The notes beneath the pieces are model-generated. The model searched no databases. It saw only the letters and a list, made by a program, of their open reading frames with translations, and was not told where the DNA came from. 64,000 nucleotides of DNA from Sweltsa coloradensis (lineage: Eukaryota > Arthropoda > Insecta > Plecoptera > Chloroperlidae), in NCBI GenBank assembly GCA_024449915.1, contig JAMZAV010000359.1:1-64000 (forward strand), read 5' to 3'. The position numbers and the translations under genes are program-made. This document shows, piece by piece, positions 11,764 to 23,705 of this stretch. The stretch's first letter is position 1. Each line of letters opens with the position of its first letter.

Positions 11764-13047
11764 GTAAATCGGGTGGTTGTATCATGCTATAATATCATGG
11801 AAAAATTAAATTGTAAATCATTCAGTGAGTGGTGTGTAAAAGTGGTGATCAAATCGCCTTATGAACGTTGAAACTCTGTTTTAAATTCATGTGAAATGTA
11901 AGGGGCTCGCGTAACAAGACAACTCGATAACAATCAAAACTCTGGCGGTAATGTTTCTAATTAAAACATAACAAAGGTGCTCGCGCCCGGTGGAAATCGC
12001 CTTCAAGCCAAGACTTTACATCTTTGTGTAATACTTAATTGGATCGTCTTATGCTGCAAACTGACTCCTTCAGTACTTCAGAGAACAAATGACTAAGTCC
12101 GCAACGAGACGAGAAAACAACGGCTACAATGAACAATTAAAATAATATGTCGTTCACAATGATAACTTTGTGCAAGATAAACAAATTTACCTCTCCTGAT
12201 AATAAATTTGAAATTTTGAATTGAGCTCAATTCATAATTCTACCTAAAATAAAGTAATTTTCTGATGAAGCCTCCGTAATGTTCACTAATGAATGTAAGC
12301 CAGGCATAAATAATGAAGTCGATAAGAAGTAAGAACGAATTGATGAAGTACGGGTGTTGTTTTCAATGAGAATATACAAACTTAATTAACACAAAATGTT
12401 TTGAAGATTTCTTTAACTACTTCAGTCTTAAGTTTCATTGTTCTTACGAAGAGTATTATTCTCTTCTTCCCAAATTTCTTGGTTTCATTTTACTAAACAA
12501 TATTGTAAAAAATTAAACGACCTTCAGTTTTAAATCGGATACAAATTGACATCTAATTTGCAATTAAGTATTCCAAACGTCTCTATGGGGCATTTTATAA
12601 TTTGCAATAGAGCTATACTCTTTGTTTCAAATGTCGGTTAGTTAATTCCCAAGTTATAGCATATTTCATTCAACCATTAATAAATATATGATAAAGGGCA
12701 TTCAGAGTAAAAATTTGTTAAAAGTTAATTTATTTTTAAAATTTTGATTTTGATTTTTGATAACAGAAAATGTTATGCTGCCGTTGTATAATTCAGTTTC
12801 TACATTACGTAATATAATGTTAATGTGAAGTATTTGCTTTGAATCATCACGGTTAGAAATGTTCACGCTTCCAATGACTATTATCACTAGGGCAGTGAGG
12901 GTAGAGGTTTGACAGTCATGTCCGGGTACTTAACTGATTTGAGTCTTCGGGTCTGGTTGGGCAAGAAAAGACGGTCGTATAATACTCTGCATGTAAAAAT
13001 AGTTATTGGTTTTTATTTGTGAAGAATGTTACATTATGATCATCGTC
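11764..13047. other. Unassigned AT-rich spacer
   Basis: No gene or repeat was recognised. The reading frame at 12702-12887 has no motif. Confidence 0.45.
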
Positions 13048-15536
13048 TTAATTTTCATTGAATGGCATTTTGCAAAATAATATGCTTTATTACTAAATTG
13101 TCTGGACCGGCACCTCCACCAAAACCCCAAAATATTTTTGTTACTTGAAAATAGGAAACCTTTCTGACATCCGGTCAGCCTCCAAATACCCGACACGACC
13201 CGAAATTTTGGCTACCCACACACCACAAATTATTCCTTTCACCAATTTTCATTGAATGGCATTTTGTATAATAATATGCTACTAAATGTCTGGACCGGCA
13301 CCTCCACCAAAACCCCTAAAAATATTTTTGTTACTCGAAAATAGGGAACCTTTTTGACATCCGGTCAGCCTCCAAATACCCGACACGACCCAAAATTTTG
13401 GCTCCCCACACACCACAAATTATTCCTTTCACCAATTTTCATTGAATGGCATTTTGTATAATAATATGCTACTAAATTGTCTGGACCGGCACCTCCACCA
13501 AAACCCCTAAAATATTTTTGTTACTCGAAAATAGGAAACCTTTCTGACATCCGGTCAGCCTCCAAATACCCGACACGACCCAAAATTTTGGCTCCCCACA
13601 CACCACAAATTATTCCTTTCACCAATTTTCATTGAATGGCATTTTGTATAATAATATGCTACTAAATTGTCTGGACCGGCACCTCCACCACCTCCCTAAA
13701 ATATTTTTGTTTCTCGAAAATAGGGAACCTTTTTGACATCCGGTCAGCCTCCAAATACCCGACACGACCCAAAATTTTGGCTCCCCACACACCACAAATT
13801 ATTCCTTTCACCAATTTTCATTGAATGGCATTTTGTATAATAATATGCTACTAAATGTCTGGACCGGCACCTCCACCAAAACCCCTAAAATATTTTTGTT
13901 ACTCGAAAATAGGAAACCTTTCTGACATCCGGTCAGCCTCCAAATACCCGACACGACCCAAATTTTGGCTCCCCACACACCACAAATTATTCCTTTCACC
14001 AATTTTCATTGAATGGCATTTTGTATAATAATATGCTACTAAATTGTCTGGACCGGCACCTCCACCAAAACCCCTAAAATATTTTTTGTTACTCGAAAAT
14101 AGGAAACCTTTCTGACATCCGGTCAGCCTCCAAATACCCGACACGACCCAAAATTTTGGCTCCCCACACACCACAAATTATTCCTTTTACCAATTTTCAT
14201 TGAACGGCATTTTGTATAATAATATGCTTTATTACTAAATTGTCTGGACCGGCACCTCCACCAAAACCCACAAAATATTTTTGTTACTCGAAAATAGAAA
14301 ACCTTTCTGACATCCGGTCAGCCTCCAAATACCCGACACGACCCAAAATTTTGGCTCCCCACACACCACAAATTATTCCTTTCACCAATTTTCATTGAAT
14401 GGCATTTTGTATAATAATATGCTACTAAATTGTCTGGACCGGCACCTCCACCAAAACCCCTAAAATATTTTTGTTACTCGAAAATAGGGAACCTTTTTGA
14501 CATCCGGTCAGCCTCCAAATACCCGACACGACCCAAAATTTTGGCTCCCCACACACCACAAATTATTCCTTTCACCAATTTTCATTGAATGGCATTTTGT
14601 ATAATAATATGCTACTAAATTGTCTGGACCGGCACCTCCACCAAAACCCCTAAAATATTTTTGTTACTCGAAAATAGGAAACCTTTCTGACATCCGGTCA
14701 GCCTCCAAATACCCGACACGACCCAAAATTTTGGCTCCCACACAACCACAAATTATTCCTTTCACCAATTTTCATTGAATGGCATTTTGTATAATAATAT
14801 GCTACTAAATTGTCTGGACCGGCACCTCCACCAAAACCCCTAAAATATTTTTGTTACTCGAAAATAGGAAACCTTTCTGACATCCGGTCAGCCTCCAAAT
14901 ACCCGACACGACCCAAAATTTTGGCTCCCCACACCCACAAATTATTCCTTTCACCAATTTTCATTGAACGGCATTTTGTATAATAATATGCTACTAAATT
15001 GTCTGGACCGGCACCTCCACCAAAACCCCGAAAATATTTTTGTTACTCGAAAATAGGAAACCTTTCTGACATCCGGTCAGCCTCCAAATACCCGACACGA
15101 CCCAAAATTTTGGCTCCCCACACACCACAAATTATTCCTTTTACCAATTTTCATTGAACGGCATTTTGTATAATAATATGTTTTATTACTAAATTGTCTG
15201 GACCGGCACCTCCACCAAAACCCACAAAATATTTTTGTTACTCGAAAATAGAAAACCTTTCTGACATCCGGTCAGCCTCCAAATACCCGACACGACCCAA
15301 AATTTTGGCTCCCCACACACCACAAATTATTCCTTTTACCAATTTTCATTGAACGGCATTTTGTATAATAATATGCTTTATTACTAAATTGTCTGGACCG
15401 GCACCTCCACCAAAACCCCAAAATATTTTTGTTACTTGAAAATAGGAAACCTTTCTGACATCCGGTCAGCCTCCAAATACCCGACACGACCCGAAATTTT
15501 GGCTACCCGCACACCACAAATTATTCCTTTTACCAG
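13048..15536. repeat. 190-bp satellite array, 13 units
   Basis: The word TCTGGACCGG starts at 13101, 13289, 13480, 13670, 13858, 14047, 14243, 14433, 14623, 14813, 15002, 15197 and 15392, giving a 188-196 bp period. Units of about 195 bp carry a 5-nt insertion (GCTTTATTACT instead of GCTACT). Units 7 and 12 share CCCACAAAATATT and ATAGAAAACC, and units 6 and 11 precede them in the same way, suggesting an internal five-unit duplication. Units 1 and 13, the two array edges, share TTACTTGAAAA, CCCGAAATTTTGGC and GGCTACCC, not seen inside. Each unit contains the motif CCGGCACCTCCACC found in dispersed repeats. Frames through the array are by-products, since 190 is not a multiple of 3. Confidence 0.97.
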
Positions 15537-16022
15537 GTACTGCTCACATTTCTATCGCTACTTTAGAGTAAGCTCGATCAGCGAACACGTATACCACACT
15601 CCCCATGCTTCGCTCTTGTAAACAATGAAGACTGACCCAGTTTTAAATCTCTCAATAATGCACTGTTAATCCGCCCGTCTCATTAACCGATACGTGTGCT
15701 ATTTCTGAAACTTTCAGCTTTAGGAACAATAGAAGTGAAGTTGTTCTTTTGTTATTGAAAGCAGAACAATTCTTCTACCTAAACAGAAAATGGCTGGTAT
15801 AAATACGAAACAAAAGATGTTAAGTAAGTGGGAGAGCGAAACAATAAACAAAAGCTTCTGCGATGAGAACAAAGTAAGAGATTTATATTGCATAATATAA
15901 GAACCAAAGATATTGGAATAGTATATATTAAGAACTCGTAAATATAAATAGACCATTGTATTGTAAGTAATTTTACTTGTGATCATTTTTTAAATCTCTT
16001 ATTGAGGTTTAAATTAGTAAGG
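15537..16022. other. Unassigned spacer
   Basis: No gene or repeat was recognised in this stretch. Confidence 0.45.
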
Positions 16023-16260
16023 GGACGTAATATCAAGAGGATGGAAATGGATCGGATCCCAAGACGAAACTTCGAAGCAGAGGAGGAAGGTAAAAGAAAA
16101 GTAGGAAGACCCAGGAGATGGGGAAGAGCGAGGTGAATCGTGGAACCAGGTGACGGAAGTGAAGCTGTGGGAGGACAGGAAAGAGTGGGGTGAATTAGTG
16201 GAGAGGCAGATGCAGGATAAAGGTGCTGATGAAGAAAAGCTGAGCCAGGCAACCTCGTAA
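16023..16260 (+). pseudogene. Non-LTR retrotransposon C-terminal fragment
   Basis: Conceptual translation gives IKRMEMDRIPRRNFEAEE then GKRKVGRPRRW (16032-16133). After a frame change near 16134 it continues WNQVTEVKLWEDRKEWGELV and ends at a stop at 16258-16260. The order RM...RIPRR...GKR.VGRPR.RW...DR.EW..LV is the familiar tail of many insect LINE polyproteins, downstream of the reverse transcriptase. The RT and endonuclease domains are missing and the frame is broken. The clade was not assigned. Confidence 0.8.
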
Positions 16261-17143
16261 AAAATTGTTTTGTGCCCTAGATATCGGTGTGAAGAACACC
16301 CGTCATTGCTGGATGAGTATTGATTTTTTTTAAATTATTATTTGTGAAAATTATATTAATAGTTTTTAAAATACAAACGTTATTGTATTTACATACTGTT
16401 AATGATCGCAATAAAACTATTGACGGAACTATAATATGTTGATGCAGAAACTCTTCCAAAGGTCTTGAGAAACTGAATACTTTTAATAGTTATAGTTTGA
16501 TAAAAACTGCTTAAAAACGTAATTAAAACATTGAGTTTCTAAATTTTAAAGATGACAGTGAAATATCATATTATTTTTTATTTACTGAAAAGGTCATGTT
16601 TGTATTTTCTTTGTTTTGTGATTTGAGTAGTCCGTGTAGCTTACCTTGCCGGTCACGTTCTAACAAGTTCTGCTTCTGATGAGATTGTGTTTCCTCTGAC
16701 GTCACGTGCATGCACAGTATTACGTCTGTAATTGCTTTCTAAATAAGAAAGCGGAAGAGTGAAATGATATGGCTTTCATGTTCGTACAGACTGTGGCAAG
16801 GGAGCTGTTTCAACAAGGTAGCGTAGACCATCTCGGCTGGTTATAACCTAGTAGTAGAGATGCGTGCGGGAAAAAGATTTTGATCATTTAGTGCTTTCAT
16901 TTTGAAACTACAAGCGTTTTAACATTCGTTTTTGTACCCATCTTCAAACGTTGTGTATGGTTATGCCTTGCACTGTTATGTGTATGTGTCATAGAGGTAA
17001 ACTTTAAACGAACCTAATTATACTTTAAGTAATAACGGTAGAAAAACTGATTTAAAAAAAATAGATATAGATTGCTGCAATTGCAGAAATATATTATCTA
17101 TAGCACAAAATACTCTTTTCACTTCATAAAACAAAAATAATTT
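16261..17143. other. Unassigned spacer
   Basis: No gene or repeat was recognised between the LINE fragment and the first rolling-circle-like element. Confidence 0.45.
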
Positions 17144-17908
17144 TTGGATGAGCGAAGCGAATACTTCAATTTCACCGACCCCCCAAAAATTTAGCTCGGT
17201 TGTTTTTTTTTTTGTTCTTTTTGTTTGTTTTTTTCGTCTGTTTCTTCGCTCTTTACCGGGCAAACGGCATATGCAATCTTGATGAAAATTTGACACGACC
17301 TTCGTTTTCTCTGAACTTAGACTTGCCACGTTTTTGGGTACAATCGAAGAAATATTTCTCATGAATATCGTACTTTTACGATTTTTTTCGATTTTTAGTG
17401 CGATATTTTCGTGCCATTTGGCCCAATTCTGACCAAACGGGTGGGGCTACAACGTTCATATTTCACATGAACATTAAGGTTATGGTGATGTATTGCTTTC
17501 TGAAAGATAAAGTTGAAAAAGTTAGCCAGAATCGAGAGAAATAAAGCTTTTAATATACGTTTTTTGACTTTTTGTGCGATATTTTCGTGCCATTTGGGCC
17601 AATTCTGACCAAACGGGTAGGGCTACAACGTTCATATTATACATGGACATTAAGGTTATGGTGATGTAGTACCTTTTGAAAGAAAATGTTGAAAAAGTTA
17701 GCCAGAATCAATAGAAATATAGCTTTTAATGTAAGATTTTTACGTTAAATAATAACAAATTAACAAGAAACAATAGAAACTTGACAACAATCACCTACAA
17801 TGCGTCGGCAGAAAAACAAAGCACTTGCAAAAGTAAAGATATCCCACGCAAACTAAAAACTTTTAAAAGCTCATCCATCAACGCGGCGGGACTTGAGCGT
17901 TTTCCTAG
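17144..17908 (+). mobile_element. Rolling-circle-like nonautonomous element, subfamily A, copy 1
   Basis: It starts TTGGATGAGCGAAGCG and ends GCTCATCCATCAACGCGG then GACTTGAGCGTTTTCCTAG, followed by host T. GGATGAGC and GCTCATCC form an inner inverted repeat. Beyond it AACGC...GCGTT can form a stem, with CTAG a few bases downstream, as at Helitron/Helentron 3' ends. The body holds two direct copies of a segment of about 160-170 bp (TTCGTGCCATTTGG...AAGCTTTTAATATA, from about 17408 and 17577). There is no coding capacity. Assignment to Helentron-type elements is by structure only. Confidence 0.75.
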
Positions 17909-20441
17909 TACTATTTAACATACGTTCTGGATCGTCGCTTGAAATCGCCGAATATTTCCAATTATCGTTAGTAATATTTCGAAAAACAAACGAACTAACA
18001 TCTAATAGGCATAATGTAAGTATTATTTTTGAATTTTAATTAACATCTCATTTAAGGGTCCCCTCAACACAACCATGAAAGTGTTGGCAACATACAAATT
18101 GTATTATTGAGAGCGCTGATAAAATTATAGTTATCTGTGGAACTAGCATATTTTGTAATATTGCGACAAAATAGATCTAACAAGGAGAAATCTGAAACGA
18201 CATTTTGAAATTATATAACATTGTTCATATTATCATGTACTCAGTTCGGTTCAGCCACTAGCAGTAACAGACGGTATTGAATTAGAAACCATCGGAGTGA
18301 GTTTAGAATCTATTTTGCTTCCCGATGTCCTCCAATAATCTAATTTCATACTTTAATGGAAAACGTAATACACGTTGTAACGGATAGGAACGGACTTCTA
18401 GGAATATATTCAAGACAGTTCGCTTATTAGATGTCCCTTAATACACAATGCATTGGCTGAATTTAATTTATTCATGAACAACCTTAATATGAAATTGGTT
18501 TTTATGTATGTATGAGCCATAGTTCAATACCAGAATATAGGACATTATTAAACAGAATTTAGCTCAATGAATTCTAAAAAATATGAGTCTGTATATTTTC
18601 ATTTATTTTTGTTACATACACCTGTTCCTCGTAATCCTTTGATACAAAACTTAATGTTAATTAGTGAAAATCAGTAGAGATGATCAGAAAATATGTTATG
18701 GTAGAATTATGGAACTAATGTATTGTTTATAATAGATAAAATGGAATAAAAGAAAGGACAAAACTAGCAAACATTCCACAAAATTGAAAAATGTAAAAAT
18801 GTTGGCCCCAAAATGATAAAATCAAATAATTTCAGTGTGCAATTAAAAAATGTATAGCTATTTACAAGGTTTATCCGATGCCTCTTAATATATCTAGTGA
18901 GTTGCTTCTAAACATAAAAGAGTTGAGAACGTGAAAAAGTTTAAACTTGAGTTTGCCGTCTTTAAATATGCAAAATGTGAGTAAATCTGCAAACACCCTA
19001 AGGTAGCAATAAAAAATTCCTATCGTCGTCAAAACTTGTGGTATCATAGCATCCTATATGGACCATACACTAATAGAACACAGTCTAATAGTTAAGACCA
19101 ACATCTTCAAAGAAGTTAAACACAAGATCAAGATAAGATTTAGTTGTTATGGTAGGGGAGGAAGTTTAGAAAGTAAAACACTAAAAGTTTTCTCGTAACA
19201 AAAATATTTTTTGCAAAGAACTTTCACGAACATTGCACAGATAGCAGTTCAAATCTTTTCGGTATGTAAATTTGTTTGTATCTTTTGTAAAATTACAAGT
19301 CAAAAGCGTTGGACACAAAATATGTCAGTCAGTCAGGAAACTATAAACACAGATTAAATGTTTTACATTATTTGGATCTGAACGAATTTGGTAAAAATAA
19401 GTTAGCTGAATGATGATTACAAGTACAGTCACTTTAAAATAAAGTAAACTAATATGAACAGCAAAAATGTTAAAATTTAATCACATTAGTAATAACGTTA
19501 CAGGCGTCCTTAAATGAGATTAAAGGAAAGCACTATTTAACAAGTTAACGTATACAGAGCAAGGCCAAAAATAAGTCAGTTATTAACGCGTTATTTTTGC
19601 TTATAACGAATGGGGTACAATAATTCATTTTAACCTCCTAGGCATGGATACAATATATTTTCTTACTTGCCTCGTGGCGAATGTAAGGCTGATAACCTAA
19701 GGTTAAATATACAATATAAATATGGCTTTATAGGGGCAGAGAAGGAATCCTTTCAGAACGCTCCCAGAAATGTTCTTTAAGTCTTAGGAAATGCTTTAGA
19801 AAAGCTCGAGTCAAGGTTGCATATTGTGAGAACAAATAACAATACAAGGAACTTCAGTACAAAGGAGAGGATGAAAAAATCAGAGAATAAAGAAATTGGA
19901 AAATTCCCGTTTCCAATAATTCATCTTCAGAGCTCTGAATTCATAAAACTTATTTATTTTGCAAAGATCGTTTGGCTAATAACGTTGTAATATCTCTTCT
20001 CATTACAATATTCAATTTAATAGTATCCTCAAATTATTGGTATGGCTTAAGCAGTCTAATTATTTTAGTTCTCTAATTAATAGAAACGAATATTGAAAAG
20101 AAATTCGCAAGTTACAAAGTTTAAGCTGAAATCCATTCTGGAATACAATCGTCATTATAATGACAAAGTAGTTTTGCAATTAACACTTGTTATCTTATCA
20201 AAGACTACATTTCGGATAGTAAGTTCTCGGAAACAAGGTAAACCAAAGAACTCGAACAAACAGTTATACTGTGTTTTCATATAACTACTAGGCACAGACA
20301 GATATGATTTGACCCGGAAAGAAACAGTAAAAAGTTGAAATTAACTGCATTGTGTAAAGAAATTAGCCACAAACAACTTAGTCAAAGTCGGTGAAAATCG
20401 AAAAAAATCGATCAAAAAATGATCTGTAAAAGTGTAGAATT
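17909..20441. other. Unassigned AT-rich spacer
   Basis: About 2.5 kb without a recognised gene, RNA or repeat. The short frame at 20093-20284 has no motif. Confidence 0.5.
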
Positions 20442-20470
20442 AAGACGCCATTTTCTAAAAATGGCGTCTT
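20442..20470. repeat. Perfect 13-bp inverted repeat with 3-nt loop
   Basis: AAGACGCCATTTT, then CTA, then AAAATGGCGTCTT: a perfect 13-bp stem. The flanks hold further partial symmetry (GTAAAAGT left, ACTTTTAC right), so it may be the core of a larger decayed palindromic element. It has no U-run and no gene upstream that would support a terminator. Confidence 0.8.
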
Positions 20471-21454
20471 TCTCCAAATCCAATTTTCGTCTACTTTTAC
20501 GAAGTCTTTACACAATGCAGTTGATTTCATCTATGTTCTATTTCTTTCACAGATTTGTGTACTTTTCGCCGTATATAAATGTGCCTATACCTCTTTCACA
20601 TTCTTAGTTTACATTGGTTAATATGGGTACATTGATTATAATAATGATTTAAATGTACCAATGGACACAAGTACATGTTCTGTATCTGTGTGAAAATGGT
20701 AACAAGAGTTATTATTTCACCGAACTGCTAAAATCAAAAAAATCTTCAAATGAAAAGAATTGATGCATTTTCGATAAAAAAAATAACTTGAAAGCGTACT
20801 TCTCTTTTAATAACGTCGCCACCACTCATCTTTTACTCGTATATTCTCTTCTCTATTCAATACTTCGACGTGTACAGATGGCGATAGATTAGTGCGGTGA
20901 TAAAACGCGACAAATATTACTCTGATTAACATAAAAATCCACTTTCATAAATATCCTTTATGAAACCGCTTCGAGACTACATGACGTCGCGAGGGGAAAT
21001 AAAATGTGTTTCCACATAAATGAGTTTTTAAAATATCACTTCGATCCTCGAGACACGATCGATAAAACCTTTCCTTAGACCACAACTCAGTGGGATGCTA
21101 AGTGTAGTTCTCTGGACATGTGCAGAGAGTTGTGGGGTTGACGCTTTCTGGGGACGGTCGAGTATTGTATTTAAAATTAATAATGAGAAAAGAAACATAA
21201 AATAATGTAAGATTTCAATAAGAAACATAATATTGTATTAAAACGTAAATTAAAAACTTATGACCGAGGCCACTACTTATTTAAAAACAAATTTTCGGGT
21301 GAAACTTCCTCACCCATCATCAGGTTGATGCGAACTCTCTTTCTCTTTCTATTTTTATAGAATAAAATTGTAAGATTTCAAAATGATCTACATGTTAGCA
21401 CAGATGTTAGTTTCATTTTGTTTAAACCTTTGTCCTTTCTGCTGACATTGTGTC
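20471..21454. other. Unassigned spacer
   Basis: No gene or repeat was recognised in this stretch. Confidence 0.45.
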
Positions 21455-21895
21455 TGGGTTGGTCTTGTGGTTAGAGGCTCAGCTTCCATTACAAATGTCA
21501 AGGGTTCGATTCTCGCTCTAGACAGAAGTTTTTAAACTTTTGATTTGGACTTAAATCCATCAATTCTTGGTTGAGGAATGTGTAAACGATGACTTTGGAG
21601 CCGTCCTAGCAACGAGGCACATTATATATTATAAGTTGTACCGAATTAGCCTTGTTGATTCATGGCACTGTCTGCGGGTGTAATCGTGTCCAGCTTGATT
21701 GGTCGGTGTTTCCTACTTATATACCGGATTCTAGTTGGTCATTGTTCGCTTATTGATGGTGTCAAGGCTTACAGGGTTGGCTTGGTCTGTTTTTTAATTT
21801 AATGCCCCGTCTAAAAATCAGTTCTATGACTAAATGGGTAGACTCTAAATACGACTTCATTTATTTATTTATTTATTTACTTATTTATTCGACAG
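21455..21895 (+). mobile_element. tRNA-headed SINE (SINE-B), near full length
   Basis: The head carries an A-box-like GGTCTTGTGGTTAGAGGCTC (21461-21480) and a B-box-like GGGTTCGATTCTCGC (from 21502). A body of about 330 bp follows, ending GGGTAGACTCTAAATACGA and a (TTTA)n tail at about 21862-21890. The 3' end recurs at 48283-48375 (plus) and 58342-58462 (minus), and probably at 42512-42580. It is distinct in head, body and tail from SINE-A. Confidence 0.8.
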
Positions 21896-22617
21896 ATTAA
21901 TGTATATCTTACACCATTACGCTGTTCTGACAACTAACCGCCCCGTGTTAGATCCCGGCTCGAGACACATTGATGGCAAACCTTTGCCATCCTTTCATCC
22001 TCACCCTTAGCAAGCTTCCGCTGAGAGAATTACTAGGCTTTGATCCTCAGGAAAAATTGGCCGATGACTTAACTGAAATGTTTTAAAGTCAATGAAAATC
22101 ATTTTCATTTTGTTTGGTGCTAACATGTTTAGTTTTCAGACTGGTGTAACATAAAAAAAAAAGTTTTTAGGTTTTAGTTTTATATGCGAAATGACGTATT
22201 CTGAGACTATGCCGCCGGACTATAATGTTATTCAATTAAGTGCCCATCAAATTCATTGTATAGTGTATACTATACAACTATGCCGTAGGCTACGTCGGGG
22301 CGTGCCGTCCCGATACTTATAGCTTCAATTTCCTCAACCTTGAGTATTGTTGTTGTTGCATTGCATTTATGAATACAAATATATTCTTCGATTTCATCAT
22401 TGTCATTAAAAGTAGTCTACAAGTACGGGATTACACCTGTGTATTTCACATAGACGAGCAATTAGCTATACTTATAAGAAATAAACTAAGTGTATATAAA
22501 CGCGTGTTTGTCACATCCGTTTCAGTGACGTATTCTGCTCATATTTGTCGAAGAATTATTCGTACATAATCTTGTAAGTTTTGTAGTTTTTTTACCGTGG
22601 GAATTAAACCTGTTATA
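21896..22617. other. Unassigned spacer
   Basis: No gene was recognised. A Pol III B-box-like fragment (GTTAGATCCCGGCTCGAGAC) near 21948-21967 may be a remnant of another tRNA-like repeat. Confidence 0.4.
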
Positions 22618-23178
22618 GGGTGCAATATGCCCCTTACAGGTGTCTAACTAGGTATGTTGCTAGTGATGGAACGTTGAAAATTTTTTGAAAATTTTTAATT
22701 CACTGAAAATTTGTTTGTTTGTTTTATTGTTTTTTTTATTGTGTTTGCTGAGTACATATTATATTGTTATGTACAATGATATTTAATAAAACAATAATCA
22801 CCAGTAGCTCATGTTTTATACCTATCCCTGGCAACTTTGTATCCCTGAGTAGACCTAAAATGTACTAGAAGAAGGAACTAGGAGGAAAGGAACTATTTTA
22901 TTAGGTCTGTAAAATGTGTTTGTAATTTTGTATATATCTAATTTTGTGATATAGGCCCTAAATCAACTTGTATCTAACAAAAAAGGAAATTAAAAAAAAA
23001 AAAAAAATTCAATGAAAATTCCCATCACTATATGTAGCGGATAGGACACTTGTGAAGGGATGTCCGAGGGCTGTTTAAGAGGACTCAATCCCCAACGACT
23101 GAGGAAAATCTCGGAAAAAAACTTCAGTCAGGGTTGTCGTTCTCTACGGGATTCGAACCCGAGACCTCCCGAATCAGA
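22618..23178 (-). mobile_element. SINE-A copy, minus strand, split by a MITE and 5' truncated
   Basis: The 3' part lies at 22618-22660 (GTGTCTAACTAGGTATGTTGC) and resumes at 23031-23178 (GGATAGGACACTTGTGAAGG...GACCTCCCGAATCAGA). The two halves join in register with the uninterrupted copy at 25471-25678. The 5' A-box region is missing. The intervening 370 bp is a later transposon insertion. Confidence 0.85.
22661..23030. mobile_element. hAT-like MITE nested in SINE-A
   Basis: The 370-bp insert begins TAGTGATGGAA and ends TTCCCATCACTA, giving terminal inverted repeats TAGTGATGG/CCATCACTA with weaker inverted similarity further in. It is bounded by TATGTTGC (22653-22660) and TATGTAGC (23031-23038), an 8-bp target duplication with one mismatch. 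An 8-bp duplication and TAGTG/CAGTG-type termini are typical of hAT transposons. There is no transposase frame, so it is nonautonomous. Confidence 0.85.
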
Positions 23179-23299
23179 CAGTACATTGTATGAACTACAA
23201 CTTAACACGATAAATCTCAGTTTTGAGTCGTTGAAACGATGTAGCTGCATAAGCCGATGATACAACTCGCCAAGTGATTCGTGTGTTCTCAAGCGTTGA

Positions 23300-23705
23300 G
23301 CGGACTGAGATCCTTACCATTTCATGTTTATACATTTTCAAATCAATATTAGTAATTAAAAAAAATATACACACCTACTCAGTAAATGCAAATGTCCATG
23401 ATCATGACACACGTAAAAAAAGTCACCTACAGCTAAACTCATATCACACAAAACTTGGACAAGTAAACTCAGACTACTTACATAAATCTCTTTATAACCA
23501 TCTTCCAGAATCCATTAAAAACATTTCAAGCTATGACCGTTTCAAACATGAACTAAAACAAATTTTAATTCTAAAAGCCTACTATTATCTTATTGATTAC
23601 TTAAATGATACACTCACAGAAATTCCTGTTATCACTTGATATTATTGATTAACTATAATATAATGAAATGAACCTTATTTTATTACTTTTCAATAATTAT
23701 TATTA
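23300..23705 (+). pseudogene. LINE ORF2 C-terminal fragment with 3' UTR, plus strand
   Basis: The frame ending at 23639 encodes ILTISCLYIFKSILVIKKN, then VHDHDTRKKSHLQL, then LYNHLPESIKNISSYDRFKH. This pattern (Lxx..LYI.....K, then HDH.TR.KS, then LYN.LP..IK) is the extreme C-terminus seen in many Jockey/CR1-type insect LINEs. The coding part starts abruptly near 23300, just past the truncated SINE-A. About 65 bp of AT-rich 3' sequence follow. The element is heavily 5' truncated. The clade is an inference. Confidence 0.75.

Noticed and set aside
13808..15487. Repeated open frames with GIWRLTGCQKGFLFSSNK-like sequence
   Set aside because: They come from the 190-bp satellite, whose period breaks any reading frame from unit to unit.
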